Assembly: GCA_947380915.1 (NCBI GenBank)
Contig: CANCSY010000009.1
Span: 1 to 33,911, forward strand
DNA from: Beijerinckiaceae bacterium
GTDB lineage: Bacteria; Pseudomonadota; Alphaproteobacteria; Rhizobiales; Beijerinckiaceae
Length of the DNA stretch: 33,911 nucleotides
Reading direction: 5' to 3'
Shown in pieces: positions 8,938-17,961 of the stretch; the first letter of the stretch is position 1, and each line of letters opens with the position of its first letter. Position numbers and translations under genes: made by a program. The notes under the pieces were generated by a model. It ran no database searches. It was not told where the DNA came from and worked only from the letters and a program-made list of their open reading frames with translations.

Positions 8938-9282
8938 TTTTGTCATCCACCAAATATGCATTCGGGCGCACGGGAGCGCTCCATTGTGTATTTCGGAGAC
9001 GTCCGCGAGGGGGGCGGCCAGGTTACGTGCCGGCTCCATGTTCAGGCGGTCCTCGCATCGGGCTGAAAGGACAAATGCGAATTGGAAGAAAGCGATCTGG
9101 CCCATTGCGTTAGCGGCTGATTGCTTGCCTGCAACTGTCAGCCCCGGAACTGTTCCCTGCCATCATGGTCGCGTGGTCAACGCCGCAAACCCGACCTGTC
9201 TTTTGGGAAAGGTCGCCCGCCGCCCATGCTGAAGAGCGGCATCGGCGCCTTCAGGCGCAAAGCTTTCAACGCAAGCCAGACC
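8938..9282. other. Intergenic region after tRNA-Arg
   Basis: There are 345 bases between the tRNA and the stop of the MFS gene. Short open frames are present but none has both a ribosome binding site and a recognisable product. I saw no second copy of the tRNA 3' end here that would mark an attachment site. A short GC-rich inverted repeat (9245-9250 with 9253-9258) lies downstream of the MFS stop. Confidence 0.4.
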
Positions 9283-10515
9283 CTAACGCCTCGGCTCGAA
9301 GGCCTCGTTCATGGAGCGCAGACGCTTGTAAAGAGCGACTGCGGTGAGGAGGCAGATCGCGCCCGCCAAAGCGTAGGCCCAGCGAAGCCCGACAAATTCG
9401 GCCAGGCTCCCAAAAAATATGGCGCCAAGAGCAGGAGCGCCTCGATAGATGAACGTATAGAACGACATGACGCGCGAACGCATGGAATCATCGACCGCCG
9501 ATTGCACAATCGCCTGAATGCTGACCGACAGCGTGTTGAACGAGTAGCCAAAGATCACAGACAGAACAATTCCTGTCCATAATCGGCTCGTGGTCACCAT
9601 GCCGAAGGTCGACAGACCGGCACTGGCAAGGCCGATGAAGGCCATTTTGTTCAAACCGGAAAAACTCCCCAGCAGCGCCACCCGAGTCGCGCTGAGCATG
9701 GCGCCTACCCCCATGGCGGAGGTTAACCAGGCCAGGCCCACGGCGTCAGAATCGAAGACCGACTGAGCGAAGCCCGGCAACATGTCCTGCATCGGGCGCA
9801 AGCAGATGGACGCGATGGCCAGCATGATGAAAAGCGGCTGGATCGCCCCGTGGTGGATGATGTAGTCGAGGCTTTCGCGGATATCGGAGATGAAGCTGCG
9901 CGGGCGCCTGTCCCGCTCGGGGGCCGGCATTCGCATCTGCTGCATGACCACTGAAAACACAAAACTGCCGACCATATGGGCGGCGAAGGCGCCGAATACG
10001 CCCCAGATGGGAATGACGAAGGCGGCGATGGAAGGTCCGATGAAACGGCTGGCTTGAAAGAGCGCCGAGTCAAGCGATACGGCTGTCCCCACCAGTGCTC
10101 TGGGCACTGTATTGGGAACGACCGCATGACGCGCCGGGGTCGCGAATGCGCTGACGACACCTGAAAAAACGGTCAAAGCCAACAGGATTTCTATTGAAAC
10201 GAAGTTGTTGAACATGGCGATCGCCAGCGCGGCTGCATGGATGAATTGCAGCCATTGCGCGCTGAGCAGGATCTTGTGCGGCGATGAGCGATCGATGAAC
10301 ACCCCTGCAAAGGGCGACAAGAACAGAAATGGAATAAGATCTGCGGCGGCAATCAAACCAAGCCATGCCGGCGAATGCGTCAATTCCCACGCAAGCCACC
10401 CCACGCCGACGCGCTGCATCCACGATGAGATGGCCGCCGGTCCAAGCCCCAACATGAACAGGAGGTAATTGCGATGGGTGAAAACCTCTATCGCAGGTGG
10501 ACGCGCCTTGCTCAT
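9283..10515 (-). CDS. MFS transporter, DHA3/EntS-like
   Basis: A 410-residue major facilitator superfamily protein with about 12 hydrophobic segments. The N-terminus (FTHRNYLLFMLG, then WMQRVGVGWLAWELT), the loop FAGVFIDRSSPHKIL after helix 2 and the FATPARHAVVPN segment are typical of the MFS_3/EntS-type drug or siderophore exporters. It would export small molecules across the inner membrane by proton antiport. The ATG at 10513-10515 has AAGGAG 11 bases upstream; a TTG nine codons further out is also open. The lipocalin-like gene ends 98 bases upstream on the same strand. The substrate is unknown. Confidence 0.85.
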   Translation of the reverse strand: MSKARPPAIEVFTHRNYLLFMLGLGPAAISSWMQRVGVGWLAWELTHSPAWLGLIAAADLIPFLFLSPFAGVFIDRSSPHKILLSAQWLQFIHAAALAIAMFNNFVSIEILLALTVFSGVVSAFATPARHAVVPNTVPRALVGTAVSLDSALFQASRFIGPSIAAFVIPIWGVFGAFAAHMVGSFVFSVVMQQMRMPAPERDRRPRSFISDIRESLDYIIHHGAIQPLFIMLAIASICLRPMQDMLPGFAQSVFDSDAVGLAWLTSAMGVGAMLSATRVALLGSFSGLNKMAFIGLASAGLSTFGMVTTSRLWTGIVLSVIFGYSFNTLSVSIQAIVQSAVDDSMRSRVMSFYTFIYRGAPALGAIFFGSLAEFVGLRWAYALAGAICLLTAVALYKRLRSMNEAFEPRR

Positions 10516-10613
10516 TGCAATGGGGACTCCTTCATGCTGCAAGGCTTAACGTGGCAATCGACTGACGACAACCGCGGTGGGATCATTGATGCAATTGCAT
10601 GAACCACAAACGG

Positions 10614-11036
10614 TCAGACCAGTCGCTCCCATACCAGCGCGACTTTATTGCCCAAGGGACGCAGCACCACCCGGTCCGGTCCCTCGAACGCGTAGGCGCG
10701 CAAATAGTCGGGCTTCTTCCGCCAACCTGGCGTGACGCTGCCAAGCCGATGATGCGTTATGATCTTATTGATTTCGTCCAAAGTGAAAGACCCAAAATAT
10801 GCGGTGTAGCCATAGAGCGCCGCTTTGGCTTCCTCCCCTGTGGGTTCGGCTCCCGACATGTCGACGGGCGGACGATCTGGCTGGATCTGTGCGGCCATCC
10901 AGCCGCTCTCATGGTAGGTTATCAGCCCCAGTGGGCACGCGCCGCGCTCAGGCCTCACCTGACCATCGCTTGTCGTCTCCACGAGACGCCATGTACCGAA
11001 CAGTTTCCTTGCGTCATCGCCCCAGTCTGGCCGCAT
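10614..11036 (-). CDS. Lipocalin-like domain protein
   Basis: A 140-residue protein resembling the Lipocalin_5 (lipocalin-like) family: LFGTWRLVETTS at the start, GLITYHESGWMAAQI in the middle, then YTAYFGSFTLDE and a basic C-terminal strand region ending ALVWERLV. These small beta-barrel proteins are often found near biosynthetic or catabolic genes and their role is poorly known. The ATG at 11034-11036 is preceded by GGAAAGGGG, a strong ribosome binding site. The frame is open upstream to 11153 (GTG), with another ATG at 11096, so a longer N-terminus cannot be excluded. No signal peptide is evident from the chosen start. Confidence 0.7.
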   Translation of the reverse strand: MRPDWGDDARKLFGTWRLVETTSDGQVRPERGACPLGLITYHESGWMAAQIQPDRPPVDMSGAEPTGEEAKAALYGYTAYFGSFTLDEINKIITHHRLGSVTPGWRKKPDYLRAYAFEGPDRVVLRPLGNKVALVWERLV

Positions 11037-11187
11037 TAAAGACCCCTTTCCATCAAAGGCGCCTGCGGAAGAGGATCTGACTGGCTGCATCCCCATAAGG
11101 CTCACGCCTTCAGTTCCCGGCAAGGCGACCACAGAGACATCGACATTGTTCACAAAGCGCCCCCAGGCTGTCTGCGCGCGACTGCGT

Positions 11188-12249
11188 TCATCGTTCTTCG
11201 CCGAGCACGGCGCGCAGTTTTTCTTTAATGGACGACGGGGCGTTTGCGATCACCTCCAGCATGCGTAACGCCTCGTCAGGCCCGACGGGACTGACCTCGA
11301 CCCGCAACTTCCTCGCGTCCTCGATGAAGGCCGCGTCATTGGCGGCGTCCATGAACGCCGTTTGCAGAATCTTTGCGACGGGTTCAGGCACACCCGGCGG
11401 CCCCACGAAAGGACGGGCGAGCATGTAAGGAACCTCCGAAGCCTCCACGAGGAGGCGCGAGGCTTCGTCCTTCGCCATTTCCTGGACAGTCGGCACATCG
11501 GGGAACATGGGATGGCGGGTCACGCGCGCAAATTGCAGCATGGGCGCGACCGGCGAATCCTTTTCGAACCAGTGAGGCCAGGACGCGTTCACGGCGGATA
11601 TGCCTACGAAACGTCCCTGGATCTCATTGCGCTCGATGGCGGGATTTAAAGCATTGCTGTCAGGGTAACCCGAAATCATCTTGATGCGTGCGCCAAGCGC
11701 TTCGCGCACAACGAGGATCACATCGTTGCTGGTGGAGCCTTCCGCAGAACTGCCAAGAATCAACGTGGGCCCATCCGGACGAATGATGTCCTCGATCTTC
11801 TTGGCCGGCGCATCCTTGCGAACCCAAAGAAGATTGGCGTCTTCCTTTACGCTGCTTGGCGATCCGAGCCAGGTGAACTTGCGCGCATCGAACATGACGT
11901 TCTTGTTATTGCCAAGCACGCCCAGCATAGGCATGTTGCGCGAGATGGTGGCGATGGCGGTGCCGTCGCGAGGCGCGCTGTTGTAGATATAATTAGCTGC
12001 GCGCAAGGAACCGGCGCCCGGCATGTTCTGGACCACCATGGCAGGTGCGCCGGGAATCTTGCGGCCCATGTGACGAGCCAGCAAGCGCGCATAAGCGTCA
12101 TAGCCGCCGCCCGGACCATAACCTATTGTCAGCGAGATCTGTTTGCCCTTGTAATAATCCGGCGCCGCTTGGGCACGGACTTCGGCGCCGCCGACCAAAG
12201 TTGCTAAAATGATCCCTGCGGTAACGGCGCCAAATCGAATTATGCGCAT
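11188..12249 (-). CDS. Bug/TctC-type periplasmic substrate-binding protein (2 of 5)
   Basis: A 353-residue TTT receptor-like protein with a signal peptide (MRIIRFGAVTAG to about AEVRAQA). Signatures are YGPGGGYDAYARLLARHMG, then NMPGAGSLRAANY and SAPRDGTA. The ATG at 12247-12249 has GAGGA five bases upstream; the 32 codons of open frame before it lack such a site. It lies 151 bases upstream of the chosen start of the lipocalin-like gene on the same strand, so the set may be one transcription unit (binding protein, lipocalin-like, MFS). Compared with the other copies it has a longer middle section and a different ligand-loop sequence, SSAEGSTSNDV. The ligand is unknown. Confidence 0.85.
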   Translation of the reverse strand: MRIIRFGAVTAGIILATLVGGAEVRAQAAPDYYKGKQISLTIGYGPGGGYDAYARLLARHMGRKIPGAPAMVVQNMPGAGSLRAANYIYNSAPRDGTAIATISRNMPMLGVLGNNKNVMFDARKFTWLGSPSSVKEDANLLWVRKDAPAKKIEDIIRPDGPTLILGSSAEGSTSNDVILVVREALGARIKMISGYPDSNALNPAIERNEIQGRFVGISAVNASWPHWFEKDSPVAPMLQFARVTRHPMFPDVPTVQEMAKDEASRLLVEASEVPYMLARPFVGPPGVPEPVAKILQTAFMDAANDAAFIEDARKLRVEVSPVGPDEALRMLEVIANAPSSIKEKLRAVLGEER

Positions 12250-12874
12250 GCCATCCTCACCTTTCTGTTTGTTGGAGGCATTATGTCCGCCTGTTATGCG
12301 GCGCGCAATGGTGAATTGCGGCCGGTTGGAGGAGGGTCGCGCCACCCGGGATCATGGAGCGAGGCTTTGGCCCGTCCCCGCCAAACCGTCGCCCCCTGGC
12401 CCGTTCGGGAAGGGAGGTGGAAACTTCATAGTTTTTATAAAGTACGTTCCACGTTTCCGGCAATGGTGAGGGATTAACGCCAAGGTGTTCCCTTTCCTCC
12501 CGGATTTGGCGCTCTTGATCTCGAATATCGGCATCAAAAGCTTGACTTGATCCAAAAACGTGCTCTGACGCCGCGCCGAGATCAAGGGCAAGGCCATCTG
12601 AACAAGCAGGGCGTCGCCGCCAACGACGCCACATCAAACAAGTTTGGCGGTGGCCAAACGCGAGGAGGTCATCGGCCTGCTGGCGAAGAACATGGGCGGC
12701 GCCTAGGGCGCACCGATGATTTGACGCGCTCCCTCGATAGGGTCCTTTGATGACGAAAATGTATTCGACAGTCGCCATGGATTGAGATCACCGGAAACGT
12801 CAAAATGACGAACCTTATGACGCGCTTTGCATATCAACCCACTTTTGAGACGGCGGCCCGAGACGGCCTTGCGC
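12250..12874. other. Gene-free stretch, possibly with gene remnants
   Basis: There are 625 bases between the binding-protein gene and the glycosyltransferase gene with no intact gene that I can support. On the plus strand, around 12640-12706, one frame reads AVAKREEVIGLLAKNMGGA followed by a stop. It looks like the C-terminal end of a real protein but has no start or upstream body in frame. On the minus strand 12703-12820 gives a similarly protein-like but unidentified peptide. Both may be debris from old insertions. Confidence 0.35.
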
Positions 12875-14551
12875 TCAAACGCCCATCTCCTGCGACTCCT
12901 CGAAAACAACCTTCAGCACGCCCAGTTTCGCCAGCCACGCCAGGCTGCGCAGGACGAAGGGGCGGCGCGCCACGGGCGTATCCGCAATCAGTTCGAGGGC
13001 TGTTTGGGGCCCCTTGGCGGCCTGCGTCAAAATCGATTCGACTTCCGCCTCGCTCGGCAGAACAGCCTGCGCAAACTGGATCATGGCGAGTTGACGAAAG
13101 GCGAGGGCGCGCTGCATGGCGGTTTTCGGGTCGCCATTGACCAGGGCCAGGATTGTCCGGGGGGTCAATGTGTGCGTCGGATAGCTTGCAAATGAATGGA
13201 ATGGATCCATGCGCGCTGGCCAGGGATGCGGGGCCGGTTTCAGGTTCTTGGCCCCCGCCACCCGCAATTCCGTCAGCTGCGCCCATAAAGCTTCATATTG
13301 GGGAATGATGCTCGCCCAATCGTAAACCTGCTGCGCGCGGCTTTGCCCGGCTTGCCCCATCTGACGGCGCAGGTCTGGCGATGTGAACAGGTTCACAAAG
13401 GCCTTCGTCGTGGCCTCCACATCCACGGCGATCAGGCTGCAGGTAAGGCCGCAATACTGATCGTAGGTATCGATCTCCAGGGCGTGGCGAAGCGCAAGGT
13501 CGCCTGCGAGTCCCGCCTGCGGCATCAGGGTGGGGATGCGCCATCCGTCCATGCCGTCGCGCACCGTATCCCTGTAGCCATCCCAGTCCGACACGATCAC
13601 CGGCAAACCCGCAGCCATGGCTTCGATGGGCGCGATGCCGAAGGTTTCCTGGATGTTATCGGACAGGGAGCAGAATATATCGGCGCCCGCCCAGGCGGTC
13701 TCCCGCTCCGCCGCCTTGCGCCCATCGAGCGTCACGGTTCTGACATGGGGGCAGGCAAGCCGCGCGGCGTCCGCATAGGCTTTCTCTATGAATGTGTTGG
13801 CGTGCCACCCGCATTCAACGAGCAGCACCGATTTGCCGGTTTGCGCCGCAGCGGCCTCGAGCGCCTGATACATGGCCAGTGGGTGGGCCTTGGCGTGAAA
13901 GGACAGGCGGCCCATGTAAAGGACGACCAATGTGTGCTCATCGACGCCAAGGGCCTTGCGCGCGGCGGCCTTCTGCAGGTCGGAAAAGGAAAAATCCCGG
14001 GTATGGATGCCCAGCGGAATCACCGGCAATTGCGGCGTCACCAGTTTGCTGACGCCGAGGCGCTCTTTCAGATAGTCGACCTGCGTCTGCATCAGGCGGT
14101 GGACATTGTTTTTGACCGTGGGGGAGGTGCAGATCAGCGCATCCCATGGCTGCACGGGCGACGTGATAAGCGCAGTGATCGAGTCCATCGCCAGAGCGCT
14201 GGAGGTGGTGTGCGTGACGCCGCACAGGCTCCAGGCGCCATCCCCAAAGGCGGTGCGATGAAAGGCCTCGGCGCCTATGCCGGGGCCCGGATAATAAACC
14301 ACGCCCGCCTCTCTCAGCGCGCCAAGGTTCGTCTTGTCGGCCACCTTGACTGGTTCCTGGCGGCCGCTTGCAGCCACCGCCCGCGCAAAATGCTGCGCGT
14401 GGTCGGGGCTTTCGGCCTGTATCCAGAATTCCCTTGTCTTGCTATGCGCCAGAAAGCCCCTCAGAAAGGACTCGCCGGCTGCGTTGCGGCCCATGAGCTT
14501 GGGGCCGTCGATGCTATAGGCTTCGGGATGGTAATAGATCGCCGCCGTCAT
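12875..14551 (-). CDS. Glycosyltransferase family 4-like protein
   Basis: A 558-residue GT-B-fold protein. The N-terminal half carries the acceptor domain. The C-terminal donor domain has VVLYMGRLSFHAK and the family EX7E motif (ETFGIAPIE), followed by AMAAGLPVIVSDWDGYRDTV, typical of GT4 retaining glycosyltransferases that use nucleotide sugars. About 110 residues after the catalytic part (from HPWPARMDPF on) form an extra, mostly helical tail not expected in a minimal GT4. The ATG at 14549-14551 has GGGAG ten bases upstream; a TTG two codons earlier is open. It is divergent from the FkbM methyltransferase gene. A role in making or modifying a cell-surface glycan is likely; donor and acceptor are unknown. 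Confidence 0.8.
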   Translation of the reverse strand: MTAAIYYHPEAYSIDGPKLMGRNAAGESFLRGFLAHSKTREFWIQAESPDHAQHFARAVAASGRQEPVKVADKTNLGALREAGVVYYPGPGIGAEAFHRTAFGDGAWSLCGVTHTTSSALAMDSITALITSPVQPWDALICTSPTVKNNVHRLMQTQVDYLKERLGVSKLVTPQLPVIPLGIHTRDFSFSDLQKAAARKALGVDEHTLVVLYMGRLSFHAKAHPLAMYQALEAAAAQTGKSVLLVECGWHANTFIEKAYADAARLACPHVRTVTLDGRKAAERETAWAGADIFCSLSDNIQETFGIAPIEAMAAGLPVIVSDWDGYRDTVRDGMDGWRIPTLMPQAGLAGDLALRHALEIDTYDQYCGLTCSLIAVDVEATTKAFVNLFTSPDLRRQMGQAGQSRAQQVYDWASIIPQYEALWAQLTELRVAGAKNLKPAPHPWPARMDPFHSFASYPTHTLTPRTILALVNGDPKTAMQRALAFRQLAMIQFAQAVLPSEAEVESILTQAAKGPQTALELIADTPVARRPFVLRSLAWLAKLGVLKVVFEESQEMGV

Positions 14552-14865
14552 GAGCAATGAACTCCCAGTCTATTCATCGGCAATGAAGGGCTGCGTCTTG
14601 ACGTTAAGTCAATACTTCCCATCAAGTCACCCAAATAAATTGACTGATTCAGAAGCAATAATCCTCTTGAAAAGAACATTGCAATGACGCGCATATTTAT
14701 TCACAGGTGGCCTTAATTGTTTTTTAAGGTTTTCGTCCACATGTTTTCCCCAAGGTGAACCACTTGTGCTTGAAGTTTCTGCGTCCGATCCACACGCGGC
14801 CGGCTTGGTGTGTCAACCCATATGTATGATTAAAGCGATTGAATCTAGCGTGACTGGAGATAAAG
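14552..14865. other. AT-rich divergent region between GT4 and FkbM genes
   Basis: The 314 bases are clearly richer in A and T than the surroundings and include a T-run near 14718. An interrupted palindrome TTGACGTTAAGTCAA (14598-14612) lies near the glycosyltransferase start, and a TATGAT (14825-14830) lies 36 bases before the FkbM start but without a well-spaced -35 element. No gene is seen. Confidence 0.4.
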
Positions 14866-15663
14866 ATGCTGCCGTTGGTGAACATAATTAACTGCAAGGA
14901 AGCTAATTACCTGTTGTTCAACACAAACGACCTCATATCCAGAACGTTATATAACTCGGGACAGTGGCAAGAATATTTAATCATTATTTCCAAATTTTTC
15001 GTAAAGGGGGTTGATAAGCCGCTTATCATTGATATCGGCGCCAATCTGGGCGCCTATTCGATTCCCTTGGCTAAAAGCATTCAGGCAGTGGAGGGTACTG
15101 TCATAGGTTTTGAGCCGCAGCGAACCATATATTATCAGCTTTGCGGAAATCTCATTTTAAATCGCCTTGATAACTACATCGCGCATAATTCAGCCGTCGG
15201 CGAGAAAAACTGCACGATAGAAATACCGGTGCTCAGCTACGAAAAACACCATAATATCGGCGCTTTTTCCCTTGAGCGGGAATTCAGGGTGGCGAAGGGA
15301 ATCGAGCAATACACAAGCTATGAAAAATTTACCTCCGCACCAATGATAACGCTCGATTCTCTCCAGACTCCCAAGTCCCCATCGCTGATCAAAATCGACG
15401 TCGAGGGATACGAATTAAATGTATTGAAAGGGGGCGTTAAATTTCTGGAGGAGCACTCATATCCTCCACTTTTGTTCGAAGCGTGGTCCGCAGCATGGTT
15501 CGCTGAGCATAAAAAGGAACTGTTCAATTTCATTGCCGAACTCGGTTACACAATCAGTTTGAATATCGGGGAGGAGTATGTGGCTCAGCACCCCAAGCAT
15601 CCCGTCTATGTTGAATTCCAGAAGCACGACGATGGTCGCGTCAACATGGTGAGGACCAGATAG
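14866..15663 (+). CDS. FkbM family methyltransferase
   Basis: A 265-residue SAM-dependent methyltransferase. Motif I is IIDIGANLGAYS, followed by the acidic GFEPQ strand end, a middle part with NSAVGE and the family-typical LIKIDVEGYELNVLKGG. FkbM-type enzymes usually O-methylate sugars or polyketides; beside a glycosyltransferase, methylation of a surface glycan is the likeliest role. The ATG at 14866 has GGAG seven bases upstream. Codon use is striking: many A/T-ending codons (AAT, ATA, AAA, TTA), with composition near 50% GC by eye against the GC-rich neighbours. This suggests recent horizontal transfer. It converges on the binding-protein gene that ends at 15710. Confidence 0.87.
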   Translation: MLPLVNIINCKEANYLLFNTNDLISRTLYNSGQWQEYLIIISKFFVKGVDKPLIIDIGANLGAYSIPLAKSIQAVEGTVIGFEPQRTIYYQLCGNLILNRLDNYIAHNSAVGEKNCTIEIPVLSYEKHHNIGAFSLEREFRVAKGIEQYTSYEKFTSAPMITLDSLQTPKSPSLIKIDVEGYELNVLKGGVKFLEEHSYPPLLFEAWSAAWFAEHKKELFNFIAELGYTISLNIGEEYVAQHPKHPVYVEFQKHDDGRVNMVRTR

Positions 15664-15709
15664 CAGAAGAGACCGAAGGGAGGCCGTATACCGGCCAGCA
15701 AGCCCGACG

Positions 15710-16729
15710 TCATTTCGGCCCTTCACGCGCCGCCCGCGCCTTCACGATGAGATCCTGGGGAAAGGTCGCGACCTCCGACACCATCTCTTGCAGCGCCTCG
15801 CCGCTCATGGGCTTGATTTCAAGCCCTGCCTTTGTGGCCTCTTCCAGAAACTGCGGGTCGCGAACCGTCGCGTCGAAAGCGCGGCGCAGGGTTGCGATGC
15901 GCTCCGCCGCCATGCCGGGCGGGGCGACGAGGCTGCGGCCAATGTCATCCGCCGCCGCGTAGAATTTGAGAATCCGCCGCGCCTCTTCGGTGCGCCCGAG
16001 CTCCACGATGCTGGGCACGTCTGGCAATTCGGGCTCGCGTTGCGCCGACCAGAGCACGAGCACGCGGATCTTTCCCTCGCGCATCCAGTAGGCGCGATAG
16101 CTTTTCAGGCTCTCCAGCGGCGTTCCCGACCCCTCGACTTCGCCGCGCTCCATGGCGAGGCCGATTTCATTGGTGCCATTGAAGCCGGAGATGACCTTGA
16201 ACCGTGTGCCCGCCAGATTGTTCAGCAGATTGGGAATGAACACGGTGGATGACGTCGGCCCTGTGCCGCCGACGATGGTTTCGCGCGTGAAGACATCCTC
16301 GATGCGCTTGACGGGCGATGTGTGCCAGACAATGCCGGTCTCCACCGCCGAACTCGCGCGGCCGATCCATGCGAAGCGATTTGAATCATAGGCGATGCCT
16401 TCGGTCTGGAGAAATTGCTCCATGGGCATGGCTTGATTGATCACAGCCACCGCCGTGCCGTCGCGCGGCGCCTTGTTGTAGAGAAAATTCGTCAGCACCA
16501 AGGAAGAGGCGCCGGGCATGTTCTGCACGACGACGCCTGGCGCACCCGGTAGAAAGCGCCCGTAATGCCGCGCAACCTGGCGGCCATAGGTATCATAACC
16601 GCCCCCTGGTCCCGTGCCGATATAAAGCGTGATCGTCTTGCCACGAAAGGCGTCCACCTCGTCGGCGCGAGCGGCGGATCCGATCAGGAGAGCGTATGCA
16701 AGGCAGAGAAGTCGTGATGCGCTTTTCAT
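15710..16729 (-). CDS. Bug/TctC-type periplasmic substrate-binding protein (3 of 5)
   Basis: A 339-residue TTT receptor-like protein with a signal peptide (MKSASRLLCLAYALLIGSAARA, cleavage before DEVDAF). Signatures are GTGPGGGYDTYGRQVARHYG, NMPGASSLVLTN and APRDGTA. The ATG at 16727-16729 has AGGGGG upstream. It follows the next binding-protein gene after 47 bases and shares with it segments such as LPDVP, ELGRTEEAR, FDAT and RDP, so the two look like an old tandem duplication that has diverged strongly. Two different receptors in one operon suggest two related ligands. No TctA or TctB gene is present. Confidence 0.86.
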   Translation of the reverse strand: MKSASRLLCLAYALLIGSAARADEVDAFRGKTITLYIGTGPGGGYDTYGRQVARHYGRFLPGAPGVVVQNMPGASSLVLTNFLYNKAPRDGTAVAVINQAMPMEQFLQTEGIAYDSNRFAWIGRASSAVETGIVWHTSPVKRIEDVFTRETIVGGTGPTSSTVFIPNLLNNLAGTRFKVISGFNGTNEIGLAMERGEVEGSGTPLESLKSYRAYWMREGKIRVLVLWSAQREPELPDVPSIVELGRTEEARRILKFYAAADDIGRSLVAPPGMAAERIATLRRAFDATVRDPQFLEEATKAGLEIKPMSGEALQEMVSEVATFPQDLIVKARAAREGPK

Positions 16730-16776
16730 GGAAACATGCCCCCTGCGATTATTTACGCCAAGATGAAAACCCGCGC

Positions 16777-17808
16777 TCAGTCTCCCTTCGCCTTCTTCAC
16801 TGTCGCAAGCACAGCCGGAGGAAAGGCGAGCGTCTCCGCCACGAGCCGGTCAAGCTCCGCGCCGCTCATGGGCGGGCCTATGTCGATGTTCTTTTCCTGC
16901 GTGAAGGCGAGCAATTCGGGATCGCGCATGGTGGCGTCAAATGCCTCGCGCAAGGCGGCGAGCCGTTCGGGCGGAAGGCCGGGGGTGGTGAAGATGGAGC
17001 GTCCCATGGCGTTGCCCATGGCGAAGACCTTCAGCGCCGTGCGCGCCTCCTCCGTGCGGCCAAGCTCCATCATCAGGGGAACATCGGGCAGGTCAGGCGC
17101 GCGTTGCAGGGCATATTGCAGGAGGATATTCACCTTCTTCTCCCGCAGCCAGTCGGCGTTATCCACCTTCATCGAGGCCCATGACTTGCTGTTGCCCTCG
17201 ACCTCGCCGCGCTGCATGGCCAGATTGGTTTCGCCGCCGCCGGGATAGCCGTTGACGATCTTGAACTTCGTGCCCGCCAGTTCGTTGAGCGCCAGCAGAT
17301 AATAATAGGTGGGAGAGGTCGGCCCCGAGGCGCCCATGATGGTCTCGCGATTGCGGGCGTCTTCAAGCGTCTTCGTCGGCGATGTTCCCCAGGTGTAAGT
17401 CACCTCCACCACGGGCGCGACACGTCCGATGTAGCGAAACTGCGCCGCGTCATATTGAATGCCGTCGGATTTCAGGGCCTGTTCGATCGCGGCCGCCTGG
17501 GGCGCCATGGCGATGACCGATCCATCGCGCGGGGCAGCCTTGTAGAGCCAGTTGGACATGGTGAGCTGGCCGGCGCCCGGCATGTTCTTCACGACCACAT
17601 TGGGATTGCCGGGAACATGCTTGCCGATATATTTCGCCACGATGCGCGCATAAAGATCGTAGCCCCCGCCCGGCGTCGTCCCCACATAGAGTTCGAGGTT
17701 GCGCCCTTTGTAGAAGGCCTCGACGGCCGGATCGGCGGCCTGGGCCGCGAAGGTCGATGTGATGAAAATGGCGCCCGCAAGACGGGCAGCTCCCCTGGCG
17801 CCGCGCAT
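16777..17808 (-). CDS. Bug/TctC-type periplasmic substrate-binding protein (4 of 5)
   Basis: A 343-residue TTT receptor-like protein with an N-terminal signal peptide (MRGARGAARLAGAIF to about FAAQAA). Signatures are TTPGGGYDLYARIVAKYIG, NMPGAGQLTMSN and APRDGSV. The ATG at 17806-17808 has an excellent GGGAGGAG. It is first in the leftward pair with the gene ending at 15710 and is divergent from the E1 alpha gene, with 153 bases between starts, so the receptors and the dehydrogenase may share control. A ligand that is, or becomes, the dehydrogenase substrate is a reasonable guess but is not shown by the sequence. Confidence 0.86.
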   Translation of the reverse strand: MRGARGAARLAGAIFITSTFAAQAADPAVEAFYKGRNLELYVGTTPGGGYDLYARIVAKYIGKHVPGNPNVVVKNMPGAGQLTMSNWLYKAAPRDGSVIAMAPQAAAIEQALKSDGIQYDAAQFRYIGRVAPVVEVTYTWGTSPTKTLEDARNRETIMGASGPTSPTYYYLLALNELAGTKFKIVNGYPGGGETNLAMQRGEVEGNSKSWASMKVDNADWLREKKVNILLQYALQRAPDLPDVPLMMELGRTEEARTALKVFAMGNAMGRSIFTTPGLPPERLAALREAFDATMRDPELLAFTQEKNIDIGPPMSGAELDRLVAETLAFPPAVLATVKKAKGD

Positions 17809-17961
17809 GGCTTTCTCCTCCCTTGTTTTTTGTTGAGCATAGCGTGTGGGCGCAAACCGGCAAGGGCCATTTTGCGCGTGCCCTTTTCGGCTTTACGAGG
17901 GGGCTTGCAGCCATTAGGGTCACCGACAACTCGAATGCAATCTCGAGATCCGGAGGAAACC
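17809..17961. other. Divergent intergenic region, binding protein / E1 alpha
   Basis: The 153 bases must hold the promoters for both directions. I see strong ribosome binding sites at each end (GGAGGAG leftward, CGGAGGAAACC rightward) but no clear -35/-10 pair or operator. Confidence 0.35.

Noticed and set aside
12281..12778. 165-codon minus-strand frame between the second binding protein and the glycosyltransferase
   Set aside because: It runs into the next gene's upstream region, and its translation matches no family I know. It was not called as a gene; the region is described as possible debris.
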